From positions 1,650,501 to 1,714,500 of the forward strand of contig JAQPZY010001490.1 in NCBI GenBank assembly GCA_029931535.1: 64,000 nucleotides of DNA, read 5' to 3'. Positions 1-14,700 of this stretch are shown here, in pieces. Below the pieces are notes generated by a model. The model had not been told where the DNA came from. It searched no databases and saw only the letters and a program-made list of their open reading frames with translations. A program made the position numbers and the translations under genes. Position 1 is the stretch's first letter. Each line of letters opens with the position of its first letter. The DNA is from Margaritifera margaritifera (Eukaryota; Mollusca; Bivalvia; Unionida; Margaritiferidae).

Positions 1-304
1 TGCTCATTTTATTCATTGACTGCTAACTCTATTGCCACCAAGCGGTCCCTAACATTGTCACATTCTTTCCGTTTAAAACAAACTTTAACATTAACATGAT
101 GTCCATATTTACCTTCTATGTATGTGTAGGTATTGCATCCATCCCATCACGGAAAATGGTCTCTTCCAGCATTCGGAAAATGACAGTGAGCAGGCTCCAT
201 TAACATTGAAAACTTCTGTTTGGTTTGAAACACGAAGAAGATGACAATGTTAGGGAACGCTTGGCAACAATCGAGTTAGATATTATAAATCAATGAATGA
301 AATC
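1..304. mobile_element. TIR MITE with about 80-bp imperfect inverted arms
   Basis: The left arm (about 5-85) contains TTTATTCATTGAC, CAAGCGGTCCCTAACATTGT and a TTTAAAAC block. The right arm (about 215-300), read on the opposite strand, repeats these in the same order (CATTCATTGAT, CCAAGCGTTCCCTAACATTG). No coding capacity. The left edge is near or beyond the window start, so the target-site duplication (TSD) cannot be judged. Confidence 0.7.
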
Positions 305-728
305 AGTAAGTTTTGTACATTTTTCATATCCTTAATGCTGTTTGTTTTTTAAAATCGGTAGGGGGGTACAAGCTGCCAGGGGGTGAAAACTGAAAGTATA
401 GTGTACAATGCATCTAGAGCAGGTACATCAGATGTGCGTGAATTTAAAATTGACCATAGTGTAGATATTTTGCAGTCCTTTTCAATATCAGGTCCTTTAT
501 TTTTCTATATACAATCACTACCCAAATGTGATAACTATTTTTTAGACACATAATTTTTTATACATTGAAGTAAAACAAATTTCTTGTATTCAAAAAAACA
601 ACAGAAATTATAGTAGTATACTGTGGAAATTTTGCTTGTTAGTGTTTATTATCATTGTATTTTAATTATAGTCCTTTTTCATTAAAGTTGGCAATTTCTT
701 TTCATTGACACTTATTTTTTTATTTCAG
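305..728 (+). other. FARP intronic sequence, nothing recognised
   Basis: AT-rich DNA with short homopolymer runs and no repeat or ORF that I can support. It leads directly into the acceptor of the first exon in the window. Confidence 0.5.
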
Positions 729-859
729 TGGTTTCGAGGGGCAGTTTCGACTGATGACAGTGTGCCAGATTATTTGGAGAACCTCTTCAAAACTATAGAT
801 CCTATTTATGAGTTTCACTGTGGCTTTCTGAAGGAAGTGGAGCAAAGGCTGTCCATGTG
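729..859 (+). CDS. FARP1: FARP exon, DH domain helices (WFRGAV...RLSMW)
   Basis: The acceptor is TATTTCAG at 721-728, preceded by a T-rich tract. The donor is GTACAAG at 860. The exon enters in phase 0 at a TGG codon and leaves two bases (TG) of a split Trp codon. It encodes the middle of the RhoGEF domain, including [19 protein letters not shown]. The missing first DH helix must lie on an exon upstream of the window. Confidence 0.92.
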
Positions 860-3800
860 GTACAAGTTACTTCAGAATAAAACATTTTCTCATTAGCTCA
901 TTAAAACAAACTACTAAATTAAATTTACTTGATGTGTCTCTGAGCACATGTAGATGATGATATTACAATTTTAATCGTTCGTTTGTTCGTTGGATTAACG
1001 TGTGCGGCCATTCGTCCATTTACGTCGATAAAAAAAATTTTTTTTTTAATTTGATTTTATTGAATTTTTTATCTGTCTTTGGAACTTTTGGGTGGCAAAA
1101 ATTTGGTTGGTTCAAATTATCATCAAGCAATAATTGTTTTTGAGGTAAACCAGAGACACCGAACATTTTCTTTTAGATTGTACCAATTATATTGTTATCA
1201 GGAGCCATATATAATGTACCGTATATACGCGCGTATAAGCCAAGTCCAAATGAGCCGGCAGATCAGGGTCTATGTTGTTTGTTCTACTGATTAGTCCTTA
1301 CAAACTGCATAGACCCCAGATCGCGCTGACAGATCTGGGTCTATGCAGTGTGCAGTTGGTATCGGCTTATATGCGAGTATAGACGATACATTGTTCCAAA
1401 ATATAGACATATCTTCATTACTAATAGCAACCACTTGTAGTCGCTAAGACAGATAAGGAAATATTCAGCATGTTCTAAAAATTCATAACAGAAACAAAGA
1501 GATTTGTCTCGTATTCTTGTATGTTTTCCCATTTTTTTGGCATGACCCCTGGTGCATATGTGTATGTACCCCACATGCATTATCAGAGCTGCAATTAAAA
1601 TTCACTTACCGTATATATTCGCATATAAGTCATGTCCAAATTCACACAACATAGACTTCGATCTGCCGGCGCATTATGTCTCTGTTTTTTGTTCTGCTGA
1701 TTAGTCCTTTCAACTGCGTAGACCAAGATCTGCCGGCGCATTATGCGACGGCAGATCTGGGTCTATGCATTTTGCAGTTGGTATCAGTTTATAGGCGAGT
1801 ATATACGGTACCCCCACTCTTCAGCACCAACTGTTTCTGTGTCTTGTCTGTTTGAATATATGACAATGTTTCTGCTATCAATACTGGTTAATTACTGTCT
1901 GATACTATTACAATATTGAATGCACAATTTTCTTCCATTTTTCATTAGTATTAAATTTGGCATTTATTTGTTTATTGTCTTTCATTCCTCACATCGGATC
2001 ATCAGAGTAAAGATTTTTGTTAATGAGAGAGCTTGAAATAAGCATAAGTTTGTAGCATAATCCTCAGTATCTCTTGATGTGTATTTTATGTACTTTCTAT
2101 GATGATAATACGGTTTGGTTTTGTGGGGTTTAACGCCATTTTCAGCACATGATAGGCTATACATGGTGGCCAGTATATTTGGTGGAGGAAGAACCTGGGA
2201 AAAACCACCGACCCACAGGAAGCTACTGGCAAGCTTTCTCACATACCCACGTTGGCCAAACCGAGAATCTAACTAATATGCAAATAGGTGGGATGTGTAA
2301 GTGATCTGTAAAGGTGAGTGCCTTAGACCACTGGGCTACCCCGGGTCCCAGAAAAAAATGGTTGGCATGATTGTACATATGGAGATGACCTAATAAGATC
2401 TTCACACACCATTTAAATGAATTTTCAAGTTTTATCAGGTTATTGTTTTTACTTCTAGTAGGTTTTTTTTCTGCAGTTGGAGCATGCATGTTTTATTGTA
2501 GTTTTTGTTTCCAGGGAGGGGAAGTCTAATGCCCACTTGAATGGGGATTATCAGAAAATAGGGGACATCATGGTCAGCAGTTTCCTTAGGGTTCTTGAGG
2601 TAAGATTTATTCAACATTATAAAAGGAATTAATTTTTATTGATTAACATTTAATAGCACATCAGTACATTAAAGACTCTTTATTGCCAAGGCAATGGGAG
2701 TACAAAGTTCCTTGCCCGGAGACATGCCATGACAGAAGACTGTGCTTGTCTGGGCAGGATTTGAACCTGAAACCCACTGATTGTAATTTGTGAATTTATT
2801 TTGAGTAAACTTGGTATGTAGGCTTATTGTCTTCAGTTCTCAGGCCAGTGTTATTATTGGAGATGCTTGTTGCATGATCTCGCATCAGTTTGGCAGTTTT
2901 ATGCCACCTTCAAGGTTGTATTTATGAAAATTTGGATCAAAATTTAAACAAGATGCTTATGTTATCAAGCTCACAGAGGTTTTAATAATGACCAACATCG
3001 GTGTAAAATAAGAAAAAAGCATTCATTATGACTTATGGAATGTAAATCAGATAAAAGTACTTGTACAAATATGACAGTAATTATTTTTTCTTACAGCATT
3101 ATATGAATTACTTTGAAAGACAAGAAGATATTCTTTTGGATTTGGAGCAAGCCCTTAAGAACGACAAAGAGTTTGAACAAATCTACAAGGATTTTGAAAC
3201 CAAGAAAGTTTGCTATCTACCCTTGAACACCTTCCTTCTCAAACCCTGCCAGCGGCTTTTGCATCTCAAGCTGTTACTGGAAAGTAAGGATTGTTTTCAT
3301 TTTCCAGAGGAAAGCTCAAGTACTTTTCTGCTAACAGAAGAACACAAAAGATTTTAATGTGGAAACAACTCATGTTTTTACATAAAATGGCTGCCATTTT
3401 AATATTATTTTTATACATAAAGTGTTATGTTTACTTCTGCTGATCAGTATTGTAAATTTGAGGCACATTTTTACAAAGAAATGTTTTCCAGACCTAGCAT
3501 ATTCATGCAAGACTGTAAGGGACTTCATTCTCATTATTCAAAATAGTTAAATGAAAAAATTTGCACATTGTCGCAAAAGTTTTTTTTTAAATATTGGTGT
3601 TTAGTTTTGAATTTTTTTTTTTTTTTTTTTTTTTTTTAATTCATAGTTAATTACCCAAGACAGTATTTCAGACTTTGCAGTTCACTATTGTAAAACATGG
3701 ATGAAAAATTACCAAAGACACTATTTCAGACATTAAAATTCACACTCGTTTACCTCTTCAACAATAAAAAGCATTCACCAGTGTCAGCTTTAAGCATAAC

Positions 3801-5699
3801 ATGGGCATATTCTTGTTTATATGTAATAAAATAAAGTAAGTTTGGGTACAAAAGCTTTGTTTACAGTGTAACTTTTATTTCCCCATGCTTAGAGGGTATG
3901 GGTCAGGGAATCGTCCTATTTAATGCCATTTCCCCATGCTTAGGTGGCAATGGTCAGGGAAGCGTCCCATTTACTACCATTCAGTATTTTGCAATGTTGT
4001 GATAAATACTCAAAATACCATACAAAAGTGTACTATACAGTAAAACCTGTTGATGCGACCTCTGCTATGAGCGACCACATGTCATTTATGACCATATTCG
4101 TAATGCATGGATCAATTTTATTATATAAACGCACTGTCGTGAGCGACCACCTGCAGAACGCAACCAGTGACCACAATTTCTTGGGAAAATATGCATTTCA
4201 ATACTGCTATGAATGACCACATCACAAAACAGAGATAAACACCACTGACCTTTATTTAATCCTTTGTAACCACAACCGCTTAAAAAGTACTGACTCTTAC
4301 ACACAAAATCAGAAACAAAAAAAATTAGGCTGGCTGCCACTTTTGTAAATTTTAAAGGTCATGCATGTGGTGTTTTATGTTATATAGATTGTAAATGAGA
4401 CTAGAGTACATGCAGATTGTACATTCAGAGTGACCTCGGCTATTTCTGCGAGACTAAAGTATGATCCATAGGATTGACTGCGAAGTTGTGAATGGCAGAT
4501 TGTTCTAAAAAAACACTGCTATCGCGAGAACTGAGACAATCACCACTGACCTTTATTTAATCCTTTGTAACAACGACCGCTTAAAAAGTAAAGACTCTTC
4601 TAACCAAAAACAAACCAACAAAGAAACAAACCCAAAAATAAATTGGGCTGGCTACCGGTTTCCTAAATTTTATGGGCCATCAATGTAGTGTCCTTTGTTA
4701 TAGACTGTAAACAAAACTAAAGTACATGTCACTAACTGCCATTGTAGTGCCGAAGTCAATGTAGTGGTCACACACATCGTTTGTCTTTGGAGTTAATCTG
4801 TAATGCCTGGGGCGAATGATGTCTTTGTCTTTGTCTTTAATACCAGTAGGTGAGAATCGTTTTCTGGATTCAATTGTCATTGTTAAAGGGTTGTTTTGTT
4901 TGTTGCTTTTATATGTTACAGTTATTATAGCCCACACACCAAGCTGTCATCTGTTCACCTTAGTGCAGTCAGCTACACCCTTTGTTTATAGAGTTAATCC
5001 CTTTTTGTCGTCGGTGAATTAAGCCTTTGACTTTTGTCTCTAAATAAATTTATTCTGTTTCTGGATGAGTTAATTATGTCATTTTATTTAATTCATTGGT
5101 ACATATACATTGTATATGTATTCCATATTTCCCCAAAGCCTGATCAAAACTGCTACAGTCATTATTACAATTGATCACTAATAACATTAACAACTAACAC
5201 CTTAATAACAATGGCAGAATCTCCAATCTCCAACAAAAAAAATACAAATTTTAACACTGGAGGAAAGAATTAATGTAATTGAAAGAAGTGAAAAAGGAGA
5301 GAACGCTTGCAAAATAGTCAGTTTAAATCCCAGTAAAACTCAAATTCAGGGTGTTATAAATGACATTGAGTCAATTAGAAACGAATTCATATGCTAATAC
5401 ATGTACATATGATCTTCAAATATAAATGTGATTCATGTTAAATGATAGATGTATATCTTTATTGCTATATAAAATTATTTTCAGTTGAATGCATGCAATA
5501 TTTTAACAAGAACTATGAACAAAGAATATAATAAATGTACAGTGATTGTGGTTATTTTTCTTTAAACAGTGCTGAATTTCAACATTGGAAACTGGTCTTT
5601 TGTACAAACCTGTTATGAGAGACCACCTGTCTTGAGAGACTGCTTTTTGTTGGCAGAAGGGGCGGTCTCTCAAGACAGGTTTTACAGTATTACCATATA

Positions 5700-5792
<93 letters not shown>

Positions 5793-8700
5793 GTGTCTGA
5801 GTATAACTCACATCCAATACAAACAGCATAGACCCAGGTCTGTCTGCACATTATGCAAAGGTAGATCTGAATCTGTACTGTTTGCACTTGGGTAAAGATT
5901 ATAAGCAGCTGTTGCTGGTTGGTTTTAATTACACTTTTAATACAGTATTGGCTATATCATGCTGAGGAAATGGGAGCTGTGTGCATTTCCCAAGGACACA
6001 CAGAGGCAAGTACCTAGTCGTACCTGGGTGGGTATGGAACCCAGAACCCTTGGATTACAAGTCCTACACTCTACCTACTGGACATCTCTTCTGCAGCTTC
6101 CTGTTATAAGCAGATAAATATGGTATCCATAACTAATTGTCTTCATGTGTATTGATTAAAATGGAGTCCTCTGCTTTAATTTAAATATCGTTTTTTTTTT
6201 TTTTTCAGGAATAACCAAACACTATGCACCAACTCACCCGGACTATAATGACTGCAAGTGTAAGTTGTACAATCAATTAGTGGGCTGTTGTATATCCAAT
6301 AATCCTGGCATCATATTTCCATAGCCATTGAAACTAAGAAAACATTTGAACATTTCAGATCAATTTACAACAGTCCAATCTAATCTATAACACCAAGTTA
6401 GTAACCTTTGCATTTAGCACAAATGAAGAGAAGGGAACTTTTCAAAGCTTCAGAACACAATGGTTCCTCGATATAAAGTAACTGGGTATAACATGGTCCC
6501 TGATATAACACAAATCCTGACAAAACATGGTCCCTGATATAACATGAACCCTGATATAACATGGTCCCTGATATAACACGATCCCTGATATAACATAAAT
6601 CCTGATATAACATGGGTAAGGTCATGGATCCCATTCTACTGGTTGAATTATATTTCTCCACATAATGTACCCAATGTAAGGCCACCTTGTATATATCACA
6701 ATAACATTATTTTCTTTGCAAAATTTAAGGGTTTGAAAGTATCTTAAAGAACATTGTGAATTTTAATTTGTTTCCCCTTGGAAATAACTTAAAGAATCAG
6801 AAAATAATTAGTCTCATTTCTACTTTCAGCATGTTTATCCAAGCTGTCGGACTTGACACAAACATTCAGAGACCAAAGGAAGAGTTTGGTAAGTGCATAT
6901 AAAGTAACCGGAGTGTCATATCCATTGTGATTGTAGCAGATGGCATCCATTCATAATGGATTTCAATCAGATTTCACATCTGCCTAATCAGAAATGGTTA
7001 CCTGACCAAATACAGTCAAGCCTGTTATTTACATCACACAGTACCATCGGAAAGGTCTTTACAATTGTTGTTTGGTGGGGTGGGGGGCATTTTATGGCAC
7101 AGAAACACTATGAAGCTGATAACATGTTGAGGAAAGTAGAAAGTGCCTTGCTCAAGGAGCCATGGTGATGGAAAGTAGAAAGTGCCTTGCTCAAGGAGCC
7201 ATCATGATAGCCAAAAGCAACTGATCTGCTGGTCATCTTTATATACAGGTAAAAATGCATTTAATTTTAGGTCTTTATACACAAGTGGTCCTTATGTGTA
7301 TGTCGTCACTACAGATGGTTTGCCTGTAATGCTGCTTTTGTTCAGGTCAGAAGCCATAATTTTAATTTGCTAATGTAATTTTGTCAAGCCTGCATTAGTG
7401 GGAAGCAAGACAGCAGTGACTTTTCTGATGGCAATGGTGGCAGCATTGTCAGTAGTTTGTTAAGATTTTGGTTCAAGGTTTTCATTTGCATATATTTCCT
7501 AAACTCGTTTAATGCATTTTGTTCAGATTTTGGATGAATCATTGTGAAGCTAAGGCAATTCATTCTGTGACATGCACACTTGCCCCTCTGACTTTTGGGG
7601 TCAATGTAACAATCAGAGAAAATATGCATTAAGGTTTTGATTAAAGTTTTTTTTTTATTTGCTTATATTTCCTAAACCCCTTGATGGTTTTTCTTTATAC
7701 TTGAGGTAAATCAATATGAAGCGAAGACAATTCATTTTTGTGACACATGCTCTTGTCCCTTTGATTTTGTGTCAAGATCACATTCATAGAAAAATTTGCA
7801 TTAAGGTATTGGTTACATTTTTGTCATTTCCTTATATTTCCTAAACCCTTTGATGGATTTTGCTCATACTCTGGATGAATCATTATGAAGTGAAGACAGT
7901 TAATTCTCCCCTGTTGGGCTTGGGGTTAAGGTCACATTTCACACAGATGCTATGATCATAGACATCACATGCAATCCCTTGTTGCAAATATTGGCATGAT
8001 GTCTTGTTGCAAATATTGGAATGATGTCTAGCCTTCTTGTTGCAAATATTGGAATGATGTCTCAAATTCACCATAATGACCCATATTTCAAAGAGGTCAA
8101 TAATGTTTTACCAGATTAAAAAGGTTCTGTAATGTTGGCAGTATGTTGTTTTCCTTGCATACTGTAGATATAATGATCATGCCTTTCATCACACACTTGT
8201 ATTTATTTTTGGCAAAGATGAAGTTATAACACGTTTTCTTTTTCATCCTTCAGTTGTCATAGTTATTGTATTATTATTCTATTATGTAAGGACATATGCA
8301 ATATTCTATTATTACACAACTAAATATGCTGGAAGCAGCAAGAAAATTCAGAAGTGAGACCAGACCACATTAGGATGCTTTTCACTTATACTATTACTCA
8401 AGCCACAACATGATAGATCTCAGAATCTGAAATGGCTTCATGAGACATTTATCAGTCAGGTCATTTGATAAATAGATTTTCTTCATTTTTACATCAGGTT
8501 AATGTAGCAGTGCAACAGAGATATTAAATTACTGCAAAACATTACAAAATTCATGAAGTAAAATATCAATATGTAGCATTTTTGTAAAAGATGAATTGGC
8601 TGATAGATTTATTATTTATTAATTGATTATTTGATTGGTTGATTGCAGGAGAATCTTCAGAAACTGATAGAGTTACAGAGGGATTTGGTTGGCCTGGACA

Positions 8701-11700
8701 CATTGGTGCATCCTGACAGGGTAAGACATGGGCTACGATCTGAAGATTTACACTCGGGGTGCTTTCCATTCACTGCCTTTTTTCATTCATAATGCACGCT
8801 CAATATTGAACAGCATAGATCAAGTTGTACTCTTGCATAATGTACTAGCAGATTAAGATATACAGCATAGCCCCTACTTTCTGTAGACCTGATTTTTCAG
8901 CACAGTATGTGACCGGAGAGATCTGGATCTATGCTGTTTGTATTTGGGTGTCCATTGTACTCCAATCATTTGGAACCTGACATGGCTGTTATTACTATCT
9001 TGTCATTATGGCCCAGTAATCAAACAAAAGTTCTGTGGAACAATGTATCTCCCCCGCCCCCTCCCCCCCCCCTCCTGAGTAAAGGGGTTGCAAAAAAACT
9101 AACATTGTGTTGATAACAACAATGACAGACAGCATCATACTTGCTATGTCTCGTATTTTTCGCAGAAAAAGTCCAGACAATATATTATGACTAGTATGTA
9201 ACCCGGCTACAATTGATCATTGCTGGCATAAAAGAACTTGCCATAACTGCTAGCTGTAGTCACCAGGCCTAGAGGTCATAAAATCCTGGGCTTGAATTTG
9301 AGATTGAGTTTCCACTCAATACCTTCACAAGTGATTTTTTATTCCCTACCACAACAGTGGTAGGTTATATAGTGTTACCCTTGTTTGTCTGTCTGTACAT
9401 ATGTACATCTGTCACATCTTGGTTAGGTTTTGCATTTATATCAGTTTCATGCACTGTTGTGGGGCATCCATGTTCAGTTAACACATTTCTGGTTCAAAAG
9501 TAAAATCTTTTGTGATTGGCAGTTATAAAACCTCAAGCTCAAACATAGTCTTAATTGTTTTATGACCTCTTGGTCTGGCCAGATTTGGATTATTTTTTCT
9601 CAGCCATTGAAACTGTAATCTAGTTCAAGAGTTTAAAAATTAAAGAGAAATGGAAACAAGATTCTGCACTTTAAACAGTTGTGAAGGTTCATCTAGACAT
9701 AAGGGAAAGCACCCATTCGAAGTTTTATCCTGATTGGAAACCAAATAATATATTGTATATAAGTTTTATCCTGATTGGAAACCAAATAACATATTGTATA
9801 TAAGTTTTATTCTGTTTGAAAACAAAATAACATTGTATATGAGTTTAACCTGATTGGAAACCAAATAACATATTTTATACAAGTTTTATCCTGATTGGAA
9901 ACCAAATAACATATTGTTTACAAGTTTTATCCTGATTGGAAACCAAATAACATTTATATAAGTTTTATCCTGATTGGAAACCAGATAACATATTGTGTAC
10001 AAGTTTTATCCTGATTGGAAACCGAATAATATATTGTATACAAGTTTTATCCTGATTGGAAACAGAATAATATATTGTATATAAGGTTTATCCTGATTGG
10101 AAACCAAATAACATATTGTATCCATAAAAATCATTAAATTGTTTTGTTCTATTTTTAGCTCACATGGCCATGAGGCCAATTTAACTTATTGTATGGTCCT
10201 GCATCTGGAGTACATCATTCATTGTCCATCAGCATTTGCTATTTTTTAACTTAGCAGAGAGCATCCTGGCATAAAGTCCTTTCACGTTTGTACAAATTAT
10301 GCCAATCCATCATCAAACATGGCCACCACGATTACTAAAGATAGAAAAAACTTTAAGAAATGTCTTCTCAAAAACCACTGAACAGAATTCTACCATATTT
10401 GACAGAATGCATCCTTCCAGGAAGGCTCTTCAAGTTTGTACAAACGATGCTGATCCACAATCAGATTAAGCCACCATTATTAAAATAGAAAAACCTTCCA
10501 TTTCTTTAAAAAACACACAGAAGTGAATTTGACTCGGTTTGACATAAGGCATTCTAGCAGGAAAGCCTTTCAAGTTTGTACAAATTATGCTAATCCATCA
10601 TCAAATATGGCCACCATTACTAAAAATAAACAAAGCTTTTAATGACTTTTTCTCAGAAACTGCTGAACACAACTTGACCAATTTGAGAGGAAGCATCAAG
10701 GCATGATGGCCTTTCATTTTTGTGCAGATGATGCTAATCCAACAACAAATATGGCCACCATTACTAAAAATAGACAAAGCTTTTAATGACTTTTTCTCAG
10801 AAACTGCTGAACACAACTTGACCAATTTGAGAGGAAGCATCAAGGCATGAAGGCCTTTCATTTTTGTGCAGATGATGCTAATCCAACAACAAATATGGCC
10901 ACCATTACTAAAAATAGACAAAGCTTTTAATGACTTTTTCTCAGAAACTGCTGAACACAACTTGACCAATTTGAGAGGAAGCATCAAGGCATGAAGGCCT
11001 TTCATTTTTGTGCAGATGATGCTAATCTAACAACAAATATGGCCACTGCTACTGAAAATAGAAAAACCTTCAAGCAACTTCTTCTCAAAAATTGCTCATG
11101 AGAATTAGATTAAGTGTGACAACATCCTGGCATGGAGGTTTTCAACTTTTTACAAATGATGCCAACTATATCAGATATGGCCATGTTCCTGAAAATAAAA
11201 ATAAAAAACTTTAAATGACTTCTCAAAAAATGTTGAACAGAATTTGACTGAATTTGAGAGAAAGCAGTCTGGCATAAAGGCCTTTCAAGCTGGCACAAAT
11301 GATTTCAATCTGTCATCAAAGTTGGCTGATGTTGCTAAAAATAGGAAACATTTCAATGTTGGCAAACACCATACGAACCCAGAATTTGTGGCCAACTGCC
11401 TTTGCATTTGGCTTTAAGGTAGGTGTGAGCCAGGTGAGAATATCAGCCCCCATTGGGACTCTTGTTCATTTTTCTCACAGAGAACTTTTTTGTATAAAAA
11501 ATGTGCATATTGTAGGTACTTTCAAAAATTATAATTAACCCATTTCAGACAGGATACGATTCCAGTTGTATTTTACCTTTTCAGACAGGATACGATTCCG
11601 GTCATATGTTCACTACATTCCGTCTACCACTTCGCAGAAGTGTGCATTTAAACGTGTAATACGTCATTAGTTTACATGTACTCTTTTGAAAAGAAGGAAA

Positions 11701-14700
11701 TAAAGGTAGGAGGTACACAAATGCAGTGAAAGCATGAGTTCAATAAATGCCAAAAAAAACGTGTAAAAATTGTATTTAAAAATTTAGTTTTAATATGAGG
11801 AGATCAAAATGCCAATTAGTACTGAAGAGGCAAGTGATAGCAGTGATGTGCTTGCTGAACTATTTGAAAATAGGGACAATGTTGTGTGGAAAATTGACAT
11901 TATAGGCAGCGGGGATCGTTATCTTTATTTATTGAAAATGAAAGGAGCTGATGATAACTGCTTATTTGAAAATTTGATTTCAAACGTGAGTTTTAATGTG
12001 CGGAGATCAACATGGTGGACAGCACTGAAGTGGCAAGTGATTGCAGTGATGTGGATGCCGATTTTTGTGAAAATAGAGACAATTTTGTGGGGAAAATTGA
12101 TGTTTTAGGCAGTGCTGATCGTGATCTTGACTTCAACAAAATGAACAGAGATGATGATAACTGGTTAGTAAAAAATTTGATTTAAAAACGACTTTTTTAC
12201 GTCCGAAGATCAAAATGGCAGACAGTACTAAAGCGGCAATTGATGGCAGTGATGTGGATGCTGATTTTGATGAATATCAAGACAATTTTTTGGGTGAAAT
12301 TGATATTTTAGGCAGTGGGGATCAAGATATGAACTACATCGAATGACCTGAGCAGATGATAACTAGTTAATTGGTATTTTTGACTCTGATATTGATGATG
12401 GTGAAGACTTGGATGTTTCTCAAGCTAACTGGACATTTTGAGAACTTCTCATAAAGTTTGTCCATATACCGATGTTGGATGTATGCATAATGTTATGAAA
12501 TTTCACTGCATTCCTGGAAATGGATCAAAATAAACCCAACAAAACTCTGATATTATAAAATTAGAATTTATTATGGAATAAAAATACGAGACCAAAACGA
12601 AAAGCTTTGTCGACTTACCAGTAATGATCTGTTCTGCTTGCTCTCCAATTTTCATGTGAGTAAATTTAATAAAATTGTAATAACCTTTGACATTCTTGAT
12701 GGATTTTTATTATTTGTTCACCTCCTTAAACAGCGTAAAACTCCCCACATTTCATACACTTACATAAAGGAGGTAAAATGAATATTGCAGATAGAAAAAT
12801 TGCAATGAAAGTAAGTTATAAAAAAATGTAAAGCATGTTTTTTAGTTTTCTTAAGTTTGCTTTCAACTGGATTTTTTACATCTGAAAATTTTCAGTGAAA
12901 AAATGCATGACTTTAAAGAAAATTTTATGTTTTTGAAAATAATATAAAACTCTGAAAAATTTGAAATTATTTGAAAAACCTGTCCTGTAAAGCCAGATTG
13001 ACCAGTGTTACTGCTTTCTCTCATGCTGATACACCACTGACAAAAAATTTCCAGTTCTACACAACTGCCTGTCTGATTGGGCTTCAGTATGAAAAGGGTT
13101 AATATTTGTACCTATTTGTACATCCTTCAAAAGCAAAAGAGTGCAAAATAATTACACTCAGCACAGTATTACCAATATTTCAGACAATTTTTTTTTTTAA
13201 TATCAGGTCACTTGCAAGTGGACTAGACCATCAATCATAGCAAATGGGCTATAGAATAATGAAATTAAAGATGTCTTCTTTATCTTGACATTGGGATACG
13301 AAAAAAAAACTTAAACAGCTAGAGTCTACATTATACCTGTGAAGAAGTGAAGTGACGTACATGAAGACTTAAAAAATTAATCAAAAACTATGCTTTCTTT
13401 GTCCGCAAGTGACCTGTGTGCAGATTTAATTAAAAGTTCATTAGTTTTTGCAGGAGACATTCATTGCATCAAATTTTGAACAATTTTGCATCAGTTTTGA
13501 TATAAATCATACTTTTATGGTCTTTCGTTCTTTTCCAGGAGTTCATCAGAGAAGGTTGTTTACAGAAGTTCTCAAGAAAAGGATATCAGCAGAGAATGTT
13601 TTTCCTTGTACGTAAAATCAAACATGAACAAGTTTAACCTTAACAATTTTATGTTGATCGTACAAATAGGATATGACGGTTCATTAGATATGACATTTAT
13701 GAAATAAGTTAAATAATATTAAAAGCCCCAAACTGCTTGCAGCTTGTGTATTTTATATTAATACATGATTTCAATGAGAGATGAATTTTTATTGGATTGC
13801 ACAGTATCAAGTGATATGTTATATTTCTTCATGTCACATGACCATGACATCATTGCCTTTCATATGATGTCATAATGTTAAGTTCTTTGCATCATGCATT
13901 TGAATTGGCATTTGTACAATTCCTGAAGCATATAAAATTTCTTTTTGTTCACTAAATTATGTAATCGTGTTATAAAAGACTTACAGACCTTTGAGTTGAT
14001 GAAGATGAGTTTTACAAACCAATAGACCTATTCAACTGACCTATGCTTTGTGTTGTAAATACAAGGTTTACAAACCAATAGACCTATTCAACTGACCAAT
14101 GCTTTGTGTTGTAAATATAAGGTTTACAAACCAATAGACCTATTCAACTGACCTATGATTTGTGTTTGTCAATACAAGGTTTTCTTGTCTATGAAACTTC
14201 ATATTCACCTCACATCAGATTATTCAGCAAGCTTCAACTATTTCATGGTTAATCAAAATGACTGTAAGATTCTAGTTATCCAGTGACATTAAGGACTTAA
14301 CATTTCTTGTTGATATTGCTATATAGCATTGCAAACTGTTGTGTCTAGGTGTGACTGTGTGGCATGGTTTTTATGATTTGACATCACGACACTAATGAAT
14401 GTGAATGTTATGTGATAAAAACAAAATACAAATTCACAATCACTAATAACCACCTTTACTAAAAATAGAAGAAAAAAAACTTAAAACGACTTCCATCTAA
14501 TATAAAAATATAAAAGAATTTGACGTAATTTGGCAGAATGCATCCTGGCATGAAGACCTTTGAATTTTTAACTCCGTCAACACTTGCTTGTGATGAGGTG
14601 ATCTTGCATCTGATTGGCTGAACACTTGCTTGTGATGAGGTGATCTTGCATCTGATTGGCTGAGCTTGTGAACACTCTAAAGGCCATATTTCTGATCAAA

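Noticed and set aside
705..728. In-frame extension of the first exon upstream of 729
   Set aside because: The extension is the pyrimidine tract and AG of a splice acceptor; homology to FARP begins at the Trp at 729.
5503..5895. ORFs of about 108 codons on both strands
   Set aside because: Ile-Tyr runs from a (TA)n microsatellite. The same holds for 49671-49940.
10601..11005. 134-codon minus-strand ORF with 48-residue repeats
   Set aside because: It is the 144-bp triplication of a non-coding block repeat; other R1 copies have no conserved frame.
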